Made by a program: the position numbers and the translations under genes
Part shown: positions 52,460-61,570 of the stretch, one piece after another
How positions within the stretch are numbered: position 1 is the first letter of the stretch
Layout of the letters: the number at the start of each line of letters is the position of its first letter
The notes under the pieces: generated by a model
Database searches by the model: none
The model's input: only the letters and a program-made list of their open reading frames with translations
What the model was told of the DNA's origin: nothing
Origin: an uncultured Acetatifactor sp.
GTDB lineage: Bacteria; Bacillota; Clostridia; Lachnospirales; Lachnospiraceae
Length of the DNA stretch: 64,000 bases
Direction of reading: 5' to 3'
Assembly: GCA_934426825.1 (NCBI GenBank)
Contig: CAKRYI010000012.1
Span: 10,646 to 74,645, forward strand

Positions 52460-53779
52460 TTACAGTTTCGTAACCACAAAAATATCGTAAATTGCTTTAA
52501 TCGCCGTCTCGAAATCCTCGTTTGCCACACCGATAATAATATTTAACTCGGAAGAACCCTGGTCAATCATCTTTACGTTGACATTGCTGTGTGCCAGAGC
52601 GGAGAAGATACGTCCCGCAGTACCTCTGGTGGATTTCATTCCGCGGCCTACCACGGCAATCAGTGCCAAGTCTGCCTCAATATCAATGGAATCCGGATTT
52701 GCCAGTCTGTGAATACCGGCTACCACCTTCTGTTCCTTGTGCATAAACTCATCCTGATGTACAAACACGGTCAAGGTATCAATTCCGGAAGGCACATGTT
52801 CAAAGGAAATTCCGTTCTCCTCAAACGCCTGCAAAACCTTTCTGCCGAATCCGATTTCAGAGTTCATCATATCTTTCTCGATATTGATAGAACAGAAACC
52901 TTTCTTTCCTGCAATTCCGGTAATGACATATTTGGATTTCTGGCACGTGCTGCCCACAATCCATGTACCGTTGTCCTCCGGGGCATTGGTATTGCGAATA
53001 TTGATAGGAATACCCTCCTGACGAACCGGGAAAATAGCATCCTCATGCAGCACCGTTGCGCCCATGTAGGAAAGCTCTCTCAGCTCTCTGTAGGTAATCA
53101 CATCAATCGCCTGCGGATTATTAATAATTCTGGGGTCTGCCACCAGGAATCCGGAAACATCCGTCCAGTTTTCATAAACATCTGCCTTTACCGCCTTCGC
53201 CACGATAGAACCGGTCACATCGGAACCGCCTCTGGAAAAAGTTTTTACCGTTCCGTCGGGCAGTGCGCCGTAAAATCCGGGAACCACCGCATTTTTGCAG
53301 TTTTCCAGTCTCTTGGATAAAATTTCATTGGTTTTATCCCCGTCAAAATCGCCATCCTCTTTAAAGAAAATAACGGTTGCGGAATCAATGAACTCATATC
53401 CTAAATAATTTGCCATTACAATGCCGTTTAAGTATTCGCCTCTGGAAGCCGCATAGTTGCTTCCTGCCTTTTCCTTAAAGTTCTTTTCAATGGTTTTGAA
53501 CTCCTCATCCAGACTTAAGGTGAGGTTCAGGCCGTTGATAATTTCCTCATATCTCTCCTGAATCGCCTTTAATTCTGCCTTGAAATTTTTGCCGGCTTCC
53601 GCCAAATCATAGCAGGCATAAAGCATATCCGTCACTTTGGTATCGTCCTTAAAACGCTTTCCGGGGGCGGAGGGAACCACAAATCTTCTCTCCTTGTCCG
53701 CACGGATAATCTTTCCAACCTTTTTAAACTGCTCTGCACTCGCTAAAGAACTTCCTCCGAATTTTACAACCTTTGACAT
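52460..53779 (-). CDS. aspartate kinase
   Basis: Phosphorylates aspartate, the first step to threonine, methionine and lysine. 439 residues. N-terminal kinase motif VVKFGGSSLAS (about 4-14), substrate block TFSRGGSDVTGS (about 190-201), and two C-terminal ACT domains (about 295-437; GKKGFCSINIEKDMMNS and IAVVGRGMKSTRGTAGRIF) that bind inhibitory amino acids. It is the last gene of the hom/kinase/aspartokinase cluster, 6 bp after the phosphoglycerate-mutase-like gene. The cluster suggests feedback by threonine (inference). Confidence 0.95.
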   Translation of the reverse strand: MSKVVKFGGSSLASAEQFKKVGKIIRADKERRFVVPSAPGKRFKDDTKVTDMLYACYDLAEAGKNFKAELKAIQERYEEIINGLNLTLSLDEEFKTIEKNFKEKAGSNYAASRGEYLNGIVMANYLGYEFIDSATVIFFKEDGDFDGDKTNEILSKRLENCKNAVVPGFYGALPDGTVKTFSRGGSDVTGSIVAKAVKADVYENWTDVSGFLVADPRIINNPQAIDVITYRELRELSYMGATVLHEDAIFPVRQEGIPINIRNTNAPEDNGTWIVGSTCQKSKYVITGIAGKKGFCSINIEKDMMNSEIGFGRKVLQAFEENGISFEHVPSGIDTLTVFVHQDEFMHKEQKVVAGIHRLANPDSIDIEADLALIAVVGRGMKSTRGTAGRIFSALAHSNVNVKMIDQGSSELNIIIGVANEDFETAIKAIYDIFVVTKL

Positions 53780-53785
53780 GACTCT

Positions 53786-54991
53786 TTACTCCTCTCCCAG
53801 AAACTTATCAATCAGTTTATGGCCCTGTGCCACAAAATTGCCGCTGGCACGTCCCTCTTCCTCATTATAATTCCATGTATGGTTCTGCGGCTTTGTACTG
53901 TCGTAGAGCATATACGGAACGTTGTCGGATGTGTGGGTACGCTTGCAAATCGGTGTGGGATGATCCGGCAAAACCAACAGTCTGAAATCTTCCCCTGCTG
54001 CCTCCATCTTTTCAACCACCGGTCCGATAACCTGTGTATCCAGATATTCAATCGCCTGAATCTTGCGCTCCATGCTGCCCTGATGTCCCATCTCGTCAGG
54101 CGCTTCCACATGAATGTATGCAAAATCATAGCCGTCCTCTGTAACGGATTTTACCGCAGCTTCCACTTTGCCCGCATAGTTGGTATGAAGTCCGCCGTTT
54201 GCGCCCTCAACCAGGGCAACACCCATTCCGGCTCCTACCGCGATACCTTTTAACAAATCCACGGCAGAAACCATCATGCCTTTCTTTCCCGTCTTCTCTT
54301 CAAAGGAGGAAAGCATGGGCTTGGTTCCGGCTCCCCAGAACCAGCAGCAGTTGGCGGGGTTTAATCCCTGTTTTTTTCTTTCTATATTAATAGGATGATT
54401 TACAAGAATGTCGTAACTCTTTTTCATCATCTCACGCAGAGCCGCATTTTCGGGAAGATACTGTCCGATTACCTGGCCGAGCACATCATGAGGCGGTGTC
54501 AGTTCCACAACCTCTCCCTTATCCCATATGAGGCAGTGACGATAGCTGGTGCCTACATAGAACTGGAAAGTCTCATTGGCAAGCTGCTCTGCCACGGCAT
54601 TCAAAAGCACTGCGCAGTCCTCGGTGCTGATTTCCGAGGAACTGTGGTCGATAATGGTTCTCTCCTCAAAAGGTACATCCTCCTCGGACAGTGTTACAAT
54701 ATTGCAGCGAATGGCAATATCGGTATCCTTCATGGGAACTCCGATACTGAGAGCCTCCAAAGGAGAACGACCGGAATAATACTTCTTAGGGTCATATCCG
54801 ATTACCGATAAGTTGGCGGTATCCGAACCCGGTTTCATTCCGTCCGGAATCGTATGTACCATTCCCACCTCGGAAAGTTTGCTAAGTCTGTCCATATTGG
54901 GAGTTTTTGCATACGCAAGAGGGGTTTTTCCTCCAAGCTCCGCAATGGGTTCATCTGCCATGCCATCACCTAAAACTACAATATACTTCAT
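53786..54991 (-). CDS. ApgM-family protein, proposed homoserine kinase
   Basis: 401 residues of the cofactor-independent (archaeal-type) phosphoglycerate mutase family. Metal and nucleophile motifs are kept: VVLGDGMADEP (about 4-14) and GSDTANLSVIGYDP (about 56-69), where the Ser is the phospho-acceptor; HVEAPDEMGHQG and LPDHPTP supply further metal ligands. The family clade TIGR02535 is proposed to be homoserine kinase from context. Here it lies exactly between homoserine dehydrogenase and aspartate kinase, and no classical GHMP-type thrB is in view. Homoserine kinase is therefore more likely than glycolysis. Confidence 0.85.
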   Translation of the reverse strand: MKYIVVLGDGMADEPIAELGGKTPLAYAKTPNMDRLSKLSEVGMVHTIPDGMKPGSDTANLSVIGYDPKKYYSGRSPLEALSIGVPMKDTDIAIRCNIVTLSEEDVPFEERTIIDHSSSEISTEDCAVLLNAVAEQLANETFQFYVGTSYRHCLIWDKGEVVELTPPHDVLGQVIGQYLPENAALREMMKKSYDILVNHPINIERKKQGLNPANCCWFWGAGTKPMLSSFEEKTGKKGMMVSAVDLLKGIAVGAGMGVALVEGANGGLHTNYAGKVEAAVKSVTEDGYDFAYIHVEAPDEMGHQGSMERKIQAIEYLDTQVIGPVVEKMEAAGEDFRLLVLPDHPTPICKRTHTSDNVPYMLYDSTKPQNHTWNYNEEEGRASGNFVAQGHKLIDKFLGEE

Positions 54992-55034
54992 TTTCTATTT
55001 CCTCATTTCTGCGGTTTTCCCCGCCCATTATTCA

Positions 55035-56246
55035 CTACAAAAGTCTGATTCTGTTATACATTGCGTCCCCTAACAGTTCGCTGTTTGCCTGAAATTCCTT
55101 TTCAGTCATTGCAGGAATCAGATAGCCGGCATCTTCCGTATGCCCCTCTGCCTCAATGCGCTCACAGCCGGGGAATAACTCCTCCACCTTATCGGTCACA
55201 TCCGCTTTCACACGGATAAAGAACGCTCTCTGTGTGTCGTTTACATCAGCTAATTTCACATTTTCCTCGTCCCAGAAACACATAATGGTCTTGCCCTGAT
55301 GTCTTGCGCAGTCTACTACATCGGATACCACGGCACTTGCGGTCGGCAGCTTGCCGGCGCCGCGTCCGTAATACATGGAGTCACCTAACATATTTCCGGT
55401 GACAAGCACTGCATTGAAAACATCATTTACCATGGCAAGCGGGGAGTCTTTGCTAATCATGAAAGGAGCCACCATGGTAAGCGCGGTGTCATCATCCACC
55501 GCTTTGCTGATGCCAAGCAGCTTAATCGTCTTATTTGCCGCTTTGGCGTAATCAAAATCTTCCGCTGTGATTTTGGTAATTCCTTCGGTATATATTTTCT
55601 CGGAATCTACGTTTTTACCCATCATCAGAGAGGACAAAATTGCAATTTTGCGGCAGGCGTCATGACCTTCCACATCTGCCTCCGGATTGCGCTCTGCGTA
55701 ACCGTTGTCCTGCGCCTGCTTCAATACGTCGGCAAAATCAGCGCCTTCTTTTTCCATTTTAGATAAAATATAGTTGGTCGTGCCGTTTAAGATTCCCATG
55801 ATTCCTTCAATTTTCTCGGCAGTCAGGGAATAATTCAGAGGACGGATAATCGGAATTCCGCCGCCCACACTCGCCTCAAAGAGATAATTGCACTCATGCT
55901 CAGCCGCAATTTTAAGCAGTTCCGGACCATGCTTAGCCACCAGCTCTTTGTTGGAGGTACATACGCTCTTTCCTTTTTCCAGAGCCTGCTTTGTAAACTG
56001 GTACGCAGCGCCGACACCTCCCATGGTTTCACAGATAATGCTCACCTCGTCATCCGCGAGAATGGTATTGAAATCGTGAACCACTTTCTGTTCGTAAGGG
56101 TCGCCGGGGAAATCTCTCAAATCCAGAATATACTTTACATTGAGGTGATGTGCGGATTTTTTGTTTACCATATCCTTATTTTTCTCGATAACCTCCACAA
56201 CACCGCTTCCCACGGTACCGTATCCCAGTACAGCTATATTAATCAT
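55035..56246 (-). CDS. hom: homoserine dehydrogenase
   Basis: Reduces aspartate semialdehyde to homoserine. 403 residues: Rossmann motif VLGYGTVGSGV (about 5-15), catalytic-domain block GILNGTTNYILSKM (about 150-163), substrate-site acidic cluster NPEADVEGHDACRK (about 188-201), and a C-terminal ACT domain (about 325-395). First enzyme gene of the cluster and 39 bp after the ACT-protein gene. Confidence 0.95.
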   Translation of the reverse strand: MINIAVLGYGTVGSGVVEVIEKNKDMVNKKSAHHLNVKYILDLRDFPGDPYEQKVVHDFNTILADDEVSIICETMGGVGAAYQFTKQALEKGKSVCTSNKELVAKHGPELLKIAAEHECNYLFEASVGGGIPIIRPLNYSLTAEKIEGIMGILNGTTNYILSKMEKEGADFADVLKQAQDNGYAERNPEADVEGHDACRKIAILSSLMMGKNVDSEKIYTEGITKITAEDFDYAKAANKTIKLLGISKAVDDDTALTMVAPFMISKDSPLAMVNDVFNAVLVTGNMLGDSMYYGRGAGKLPTASAVVSDVVDCARHQGKTIMCFWDEENVKLADVNDTQRAFFIRVKADVTDKVEELFPGCERIEAEGHTEDAGYLIPAMTEKEFQANSELLGDAMYNRIRLL

Positions 56247-56285
56247 AAACTCCTCCGTTCCTGCCCTGATGCGGACATGTATGTT

Positions 56286-56729
56286 TTATTCTTTCGCCAG
56301 AATCTTAACGTGATGTACCCCTTTTTGTTCCTCCAGACGCTCCAACATTCTGGAAATGTCGCCCGTCGTCTGAAGCACCTGCACACTGAGACTCAGTGAA
56401 GCAATCCCGTTTATGGGGATACTCTGGTGAATCGTCAGAATGTTTGCGTGATACTCCGCAATGATTTTCAACACATCCGATAAAAGCCCCGGCTCATCAT
56501 CCATCTGAAAAATCATGGTGATGGTAGTTCCCTGTGAATTGTCATGAAACTGAAAAATGTCGTCTTTGTACTTATAAAAAGAACTGCGGCTGATACCCAC
56601 CGCATCAACCGCTTCCTGAATCGTCAGAACTTTCTCCGACTCCAGAAGCCTCTTTGCTTCCACTACTTTTAACAACACTTCGGGTATTGCCTTCTGCTTT
56701 ACAACAAAGTATTTGGCTGTCTCTCCCAT
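56286..56729 (-). CDS. ACT domain protein (PheB/UPF0735-like)
   Basis: 147 residues. An N-terminal helix-turn-helix-like part (TIQEAVDAVGISRSSFYKYKDDIF, about 40-62) is joined to an ACT domain (about 70-146; TMIFQMDDEPGLLSDVLKIIAEYHANILTIHQS). Such proteins commonly precede hom and probably sense an amino acid. The start at 56729 has AGGATGG upstream; the frame is open 53 codons further but without a better site. First gene of the threonine operon. Confidence 0.88.
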   Translation of the reverse strand: MGETAKYFVVKQKAIPEVLLKVVEAKRLLESEKVLTIQEAVDAVGISRSSFYKYKDDIFQFHDNSQGTTITMIFQMDDEPGLLSDVLKIIAEYHANILTIHQSIPINGIASLSLSVQVLQTTGDISRMLERLEEQKGVHHVKILAKE

Positions 56730-56903
56730 AACCCATCCTGCTTCCTGCAAATGTTCCACAAGTTTACGTTTCTCTGACACGGACACTTGTATGCCGCCGA
56801 AAGATATTCTAGCACGGGCAACTTTTGAGCGCAAGTCATTTGTAAAATTTCCTTGCTTTTTGGTAAAAGAGATGAAACAATGAAACAAACGGAGGTGATT
56901 TTT

Positions 56904-57457
56904 GTGAAACTCTTATATGCCGAGGATGAAAAAAATATGTCCGAAGCCGTTGTTGATATTCTCACTTTCCACAAATACCAGGTGGACGCCGTGTATGACG
57001 GGGAAACTGCCCTGTCCTACGCAAACGCCGAATCATCTGTCATACCCCGATTCTGCTTTTGACCGCAAAATCCGAGATTGAGGACCGTATTCAGGGACTG
57101 GATTTAGGGGCGGATGACTATCTGCCAAAGCCTTTTGCCATGGGCGAACTGCTTGCACGCATCCGCGCCATGCTGCGCAGACGGGAGGAATTTACCCCCG
57201 ATATTCTGACCTGCGGCAACCTTTCCCTCAATCAGCAAAGCTATGAACTGTCCTGCAATAACAAATCCGTTGTTCTTCCCAAGCTGGAATATCAGCTTAT
57301 GGAAGTTCTGATGCTCAATCAGGGAATCTATCTGTCCTCCGAAAAGCTGCTTACAAAAGTCTGGGGATATGATACGGATGCGGAACTTGGCATTGTCTGG
57401 GTTTACATCTCTTATTTGAGGAAGCGCCTTTCGCTCCTTCACGCAAATGCCGCCATC
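56904..57457 (+). pseudogene. OmpR-type response regulator with internal deletion
   Basis: GTG at 56904 with GGAGG 6-7 nt upstream opens a receiver (KLLYAEDEKNMSEAVVDIL), which breaks after ALSYANAESS. Coding resumes one frame over with TPILLLTAKSEIEDRIQGLDLGADDY. The missing 25 or so codons include the phospho-Asp. The winged-helix domain (about 57190-57440: LTCGNLSLNQQSYELSCNNK, VWGYDTDAELGIVWVYISYLRKRL) is intact but lacks its last residues, where it runs straight into kinase sequence. Confidence 0.85.
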
Positions 57458-58606
57458 ACCCAAAAAGAAATTCAGCAGACCCTTGACTCTCTCCTTGCTT
57501 TTAACCGTGACGCGGGCGGTTCCGCTGCGCCCCTGCAGCCGGAGTCTCTGCTACGCCAGCCGGGCAATCCCGGAAACGCACAGGAAAATGCACTGTCCTC
57601 CACTTTTTTTGTCGTCCGCTTCGGTGGGGACGGCACAGTGCTTTTTACCGATGTCAGCCACATTTCTTTTATCACGGAAGAACAGGCAGTGGTTATGGCG
57701 CAGGAGGTTTTGAATACCGGAACCTCTTCGGGCAGCCAAAATCCTTTCTGCTACCGCATTGACGCTCCGAAAGACAATGCAGCGCAGACCATTGTCTTTC
57801 TGGACACCTCAAGGGAATCCGCATCGGAACTCCGGGTACTGCTCTTATCCATCGCATTAGGTATTCTGTGCTGGCTCTTCATGCTTTTACTTGTCACGCT
57901 GCTTTCCCGCAAAGCCATCAAGCCCATTGCGCAGAACATAGACCGGCAAAAGAAATTTATTACAAACGCGGGACATGAACTGAAAACCCCGCTTGCCACC
58001 ATTTTGGCAAACACTGAGGCACTGGAGCTGCACAACGGGGAGAGCAAGTGGAGCCGCAATATCCGAAGCGAAATCGGACGGCCGAGCAGTCTTGTCAATC
58101 AGCTTTTGCTTTTAGCCCGCATGGACGAGGGTGCCGCGCAGAATGTTGCTGCCGACTTTTCTCTCAGCAGTCTGACGCAGGACATTCTGCAGCCTTTTCT
58201 CTCCTCCATGGAATTAAAACAGATTACCCTGACAACCGATATTCACCCTGACATTGTCCTGCACGCTGACAGGGAACAGATCGCACAGCTTTTGTCCATT
58301 CTTTTGGATAATGCCGTAAAATATGTAAATCCACAGGGAGAGATTGTGGTTCGGTTAACCTCCGGTTCCCGTGACAGGAAAGTGACCCTGCTGATTCAAA
58401 ACACCTGCCGGCAGTTGCCGGATGCCCCGCCCGATAAACTCTTTGACCGTTTTTACCGCGCCGACCGGGCAAGGACCCGCAAAGATACACACAGCGGTTT
58501 CGGAATCGGTTTGTCCGTTGCCGACGCCATTGTGAAAGCCAACAACGGCAGTATTCACGCGGCGTACCCTGCGCCCGACACCATATCTTTCACGGTCTCC
58601 TTCTGA
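57458..58606 (+). pseudogene. sensor histidine kinase lacking its N terminus, fused in frame to the response-regulator remnant
   Basis: From TQKEIQQTLDSLLAFN onward this is a typical sensor kinase: extracellular part, membrane helix (about 57835-57900), phospho-His in NAGHELKTPLATI, N box LDNAVKY, G box FGIGLSVADAIV. The first membrane helix and start codon are missing; the frame continues from the regulator's DNA-binding domain. So a second deletion has removed the gene boundary. The kinase core could be stable, but its membrane topology and partner are broken. Confidence 0.85.
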
Positions 58607-58633
58607 TTCTTTTTATCCTTTTGCGGACTGATT

Positions 58634-58667
58634 TGCCTCTGCCCTGACCGGCGGAGGCATTTTTTTG
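58634..58667 (+). terminator. terminator after the kinase remnant
   Basis: TGCCTC pairs with GAGGCA with inner CC/GG pairs, followed by T7. Confidence 0.85.
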
Positions 58668-58676
58668 AAAAAAGTC

Positions 58677-58704
58677 TTGTAATTTCCAACACTTTATTTA
58701 TAAT
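58677..58704 (+). promoter_or_regulatory. sigma-A type promoter for the DegV gene
   Basis: TTGTAA (58677-58682), 16 nt, TATAAT (58699-58704). An imperfect dyad (ATGTAAAGTAG ... CCACTTTATGT, about 58730-58760) lies downstream in the leader and could be an operator. Confidence 0.55.
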
Positions 58705-58801
58705 AATATGTGTGCTTGTTATCTTTTCTATGTAAAGTAGTTTTAAAAGCCACTTTATGTGAAAGGATTTAAATCATATCTGAAAAAAGGAGATTTCACA
58801 C

Positions 58802-59671
58802 ATGAGACCATTTATTATCTCAACGGACACCACCTCTGATTTGCCCGCTGAATTTGCTGCCGAACATCAGATTAGTATTCATCCTCTTCATTATCTGATT
58901 GACGACAAGGAATACGGTATGGAATTAGGCGAATTAACACCACCGGAATTTTACCAGACTATGCGTGACGGCAAAATGCCTACCACCAACGCAACCAATC
59001 TTGGATATGATATTAAATTGATGGAAGAAGCTGTGGAAAAGGGAAACGACATTCTGCACCTGAGTTTTTCCTCCCAGATGAGTACCAGCTACAACAACGC
59101 AAGACTGGCTGCCGAGGACGTTATGACGAGACATCCCGAATGTAAAATCATCGTTATGGACTCCAAAAACGCCACCTGCGGCTTGGGCGTCCTGATTCGT
59201 CTGCTTGTCAAAATGAAAGAAAGCGGCTGCACACTGGAGGAAGCTGCCCGTTGGGCGGAAGACATGTTGCCCCATACGGTTTGCAATTTCACCCTGCCTG
59301 ACCTGTTTCATATGTGGCGCGGCGGTCGATTAAAGAAATCCTCCGCCATCCTCGGCACCGCTTTAAAAATACAGCCGGTTCTCCATATCAATGATGACGG
59401 CGCGCTGGAACCCCAGAAAAAGGTGCGTGGCAGAGCCGCTGCCGTAAGGGGACTTCACGCCGGACTTTCCGAACTCTGCGCAGCCGGAAAGAAACCGGAA
59501 CTTGTCTGCATTACCCACGGCGACTGCCCGGAAGAAGCCGAGGCACTGGCAGAAACCATACGAAACACTTACGGAATCGATGAAGTGTACATAAGTTACT
59601 TAAGCCCCACACTGGGCGCGCACTCCGGCCCCGGTACCCTGACTTTGGGGTATATCGGCGAAAAGAAATAG
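58802..59671 (+). CDS. DegV family protein (fatty-acid binding, FakB-like)
   Basis: 289 residues. N-terminal IISTDTTSDLP (about 5-15), TTNATNLG, LSFSSQMSTSYNNAR (about 88-102) and the C-terminal GAHSGPGTLTLGY are DegV hallmarks. DegV/FakB proteins hold a fatty acid for phosphorylation by FakA, feeding phospholipid synthesis; no fakA is in the window. Ribosome site AAGGAG with 8 nt spacing. Confidence 0.93.
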   Translation: MRPFIISTDTTSDLPAEFAAEHQISIHPLHYLIDDKEYGMELGELTPPEFYQTMRDGKMPTTNATNLGYDIKLMEEAVEKGNDILHLSFSSQMSTSYNNARLAAEDVMTRHPECKIIVMDSKNATCGLGVLIRLLVKMKESGCTLEEAARWAEDMLPHTVCNFTLPDLFHMWRGGRLKKSSAILGTALKIQPVLHINDDGALEPQKKVRGRAAAVRGLHAGLSELCAAGKKPELVCITHGDCPEEAEALAETIRNTYGIDEVYISYLSPTLGAHSGPGTLTLGYIGEKK

Positions 59672-59681
59672 TATTGGGATG

Positions 59682-60428
59682 TTATTCAAACCTCTTTTTC
59701 AATAAGGTTTCATTGAGAAGATGGTTTGTTTCATACTCCCCATGATAAAAGACCGCCCAGTTATTGAAAATGCAAGGGAGATTTTTGGCTTTCTCCAACG
59801 TGTCTACGGCAATCAGCTTTAACGGAATATTGTTCCGATTGCAATATTCCTGTACCTGCCCGATACAGTTTGGAATGTACGGACATTGTAAACCGTAATA
59901 GATTGTCAGCTCCTGTCCGCTGATTTTCATCTCCTTTGCATTTTCGAAAAAATGCGGTTTTTCCCCATCAAAAGACAACGCCAGCAATTCGTATTCCTCT
60001 TTTATGGTATCAACTACTTCAAAACCATATTTGAGGAAAAACTTCTTTTCTGATAAAAACGGCTTTTTCTTCTTGGAGCTAAGAACACAAATGCCCGATT
60101 TTCCTTTTTCTTTTGCGTCATTGATGCAGTACTCCATCAATGACTTTGCATACCCTTTCCCCTTGAAAGAACCCGCTACCCAAAGACAATAAATGTACAG
60201 ATAGTTATCTCCGCAGACGGGCACCCATGCCGTTTCCAGCGGGGCATATTCAATGAAAACTTTTCCCTTTTCATCCAGTTTGCGGAAAACATGTCCCTCC
60301 GCAATCCGTTCCCGCAGCCAGTTCCTTTTGGTGTCCACTCCCGCTTGGTGCTTTTTATCGGAAATCGCACAACACAAATGCTCTTTATCAATATTGTCCA
60401 TCGTCAGATTTATAAACCGTTCACTCAT
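59682..60428 (-). CDS. GNAT N-acetyltransferase with YoaP-like C-terminal domain
   Basis: 248 residues. The GNAT domain (about 1-150) has the acetyl-CoA loop LWVAGSFKGKGYAKSLMEYCI (about 84-104). The C-terminal domain (about 170-245; ELTIYYGLQCPYIPNCIGQVQEYC) resembles the thioredoxin-like YoaP domain, with a C-P-Y-I-P-N-C motif. Function unknown. It lies just downstream of the second WYL regulator, as GNAT does at 31675-32241, and has a matching dyad upstream. Confidence 0.87.
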   Translation of the reverse strand: MSERFINLTMDNIDKEHLCCAISDKKHQAGVDTKRNWLRERIAEGHVFRKLDEKGKVFIEYAPLETAWVPVCGDNYLYIYCLWVAGSFKGKGYAKSLMEYCINDAKEKGKSGICVLSSKKKKPFLSEKKFFLKYGFEVVDTIKEEYELLALSFDGEKPHFFENAKEMKISGQELTIYYGLQCPYIPNCIGQVQEYCNRNNIPLKLIAVDTLEKAKNLPCIFNNWAVFYHGEYETNHLLNETLLKKRFE

Positions 60429-60472
60429 ACTTTTTCCTCCCTAAATGCGTTACTGAAGATATTGTAACAGCA

Positions 60473-60499
60473 GAAGCCTGACATCTTCTGTCATGGTTT
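60473..60499. promoter_or_regulatory. candidate WYL-regulator operator (copy 2)
   Basis: GAAGCCTGACA, 5-nt spacer, TGTCATGGTTT. The right arm is an exact half-site and contains the WYL gene's stop codon (60491-60493). It lies about 45 bp upstream of the YoaP-like GNAT start, near a TACAAT box. Confidence 0.6.
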
Positions 60500-61387
60500 G
60501 TTTTTTTCGTATATTTTTTTTGCTTCTTCAGATAAAATTTTGCGTAAACCGGAAGGCTCCAGCACTGTAACCTGTGTTCCGAAGGAAAGCAGATAACCTG
60601 TGAGCCAGCTGTCCTCCGGCATTTCGGAAGAAACAATAAGGTCTCCGTTTTCCGTTTCCTCTATTTCGTCCGCTTCAAATTCATCATACACGCGATATGC
60701 CATTTCTTTTGGAAAACGAAGGGATATTTTGTTATATTTTCTTTGGGGTTCCTCCGCCGTTTTGGGATATTCCATCGGTGCAAATTCCTCTGACAACAGT
60801 TGTATTTCCACAATACGGTTCAATTTAAAAATACGGAAATCTGCTTTGTCAACACAGTAGGATTTGAGATACCATTCTTTCGCGCGATACATCATTTTAA
60901 TCGGATAAATTTTTCTCCTGCTCTTTTCCCCATAAGAGTTTACATACATGATACCCGCCGCCCGGTGAGAGATAACGGCATTTTTCAACAGTTCAAAGGT
61001 AATGTTGTCCTGTGCTTTGCTCCCCCATCGGGAAAAGTCCACTTCAAACCAATTATCGGAAGAAACCTGAAAAAGCGCAGATAATTTTGTCAGCATATCC
61101 TTTTCATAGGTGTTGTTCACCACCGACACACTTTGCAATGCCGCCAGCATGTCCAGCTTCTCTTTTTCGGAAAAAAGAGCCTTATCCAAAACATAGTTTT
61201 CCAGTATCTGTATTCCGCCATTTCTGCCCGTTGTTACATAAATGGGAATACCCGCACTGCTTATTACGTCTATATCACGGTAAATGGTCCGCACGGAAAC
61301 CTCAAATTTTTCCGCCAGTTCCGGTGCAGTCGTACGCCCGTTTTCCAAAATGTGGTATATTATTTTGAATAATCTGCTTTCTCTCAA
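60491..61387 (-). CDS. WYL-domain transcription regulator
   Basis: 298 residues. HTH (about 1-60: TTAPELAEKFEVSVRTIYRDI), then WYL domain (about 135-210; IKMMYRAKEWYLKSYCVD) and C-terminal extension. Paralogue of the regulator at 32330-33250. The start is TTG at 61387, 7 nt after GGAGG; an ATG 15 codons upstream would run through the promoter. Its own promoter (TTGACA-17-TATTCT) overlaps the dyad at 61421-61447, so autoregulation is likely. Confidence 0.92.
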   Translation of the reverse strand: MRESRLFKIIYHILENGRTTAPELAEKFEVSVRTIYRDIDVISSAGIPIYVTTGRNGGIQILENYVLDKALFSEKEKLDMLAALQSVSVVNNTYEKDMLTKLSALFQVSSDNWFEVDFSRWGSKAQDNITFELLKNAVISHRAAGIMYVNSYGEKSRRKIYPIKMMYRAKEWYLKSYCVDKADFRIFKLNRIVEIQLLSEEFAPMEYPKTAEEPQRKYNKISLRFPKEMAYRVYDEFEADEIEETENGDLIVSSEMPEDSWLTGYLLSFGTQVTVLEPSGLRKILSEEAKKIYEKNKP

Positions 61388-61413
61388 GTGTTTTCCTCCT
61401 TTGCTCTTATTAT

Positions 61414-61442
61414 AGAATATAAACCATGACAACTCATGTCAA
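61414..61442 (-). promoter_or_regulatory. promoter of the second WYL gene
   Basis: TTGACA (61442-61437), 17 nt, TATTCT (61419-61414). The -35 lies inside the right arm of the dyad. Confidence 0.6.
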
Positions 61443-61447
61443 GGTTT
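61421..61447. promoter_or_regulatory. candidate WYL-regulator operator (copy 3)
   Basis: AAACCATGACA, 5-nt spacer, TGTCAAGGTTT (one mismatch). Placed over the -35 of the second WYL gene's promoter, in the gap to the divergent lipoprotein gene. Confidence 0.65.
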
Positions 61448-61570
61448 ACAGATTTCATTTCAGAAAATTGAATTTTTTTCTTCTTTCTAAGTTTCCTCTA
61501 AGGTTGGGGCAATATAATGAAATCACAAACAAGGAAACATACCTTAGCAAAACAAAAAGGAGGAATCACT

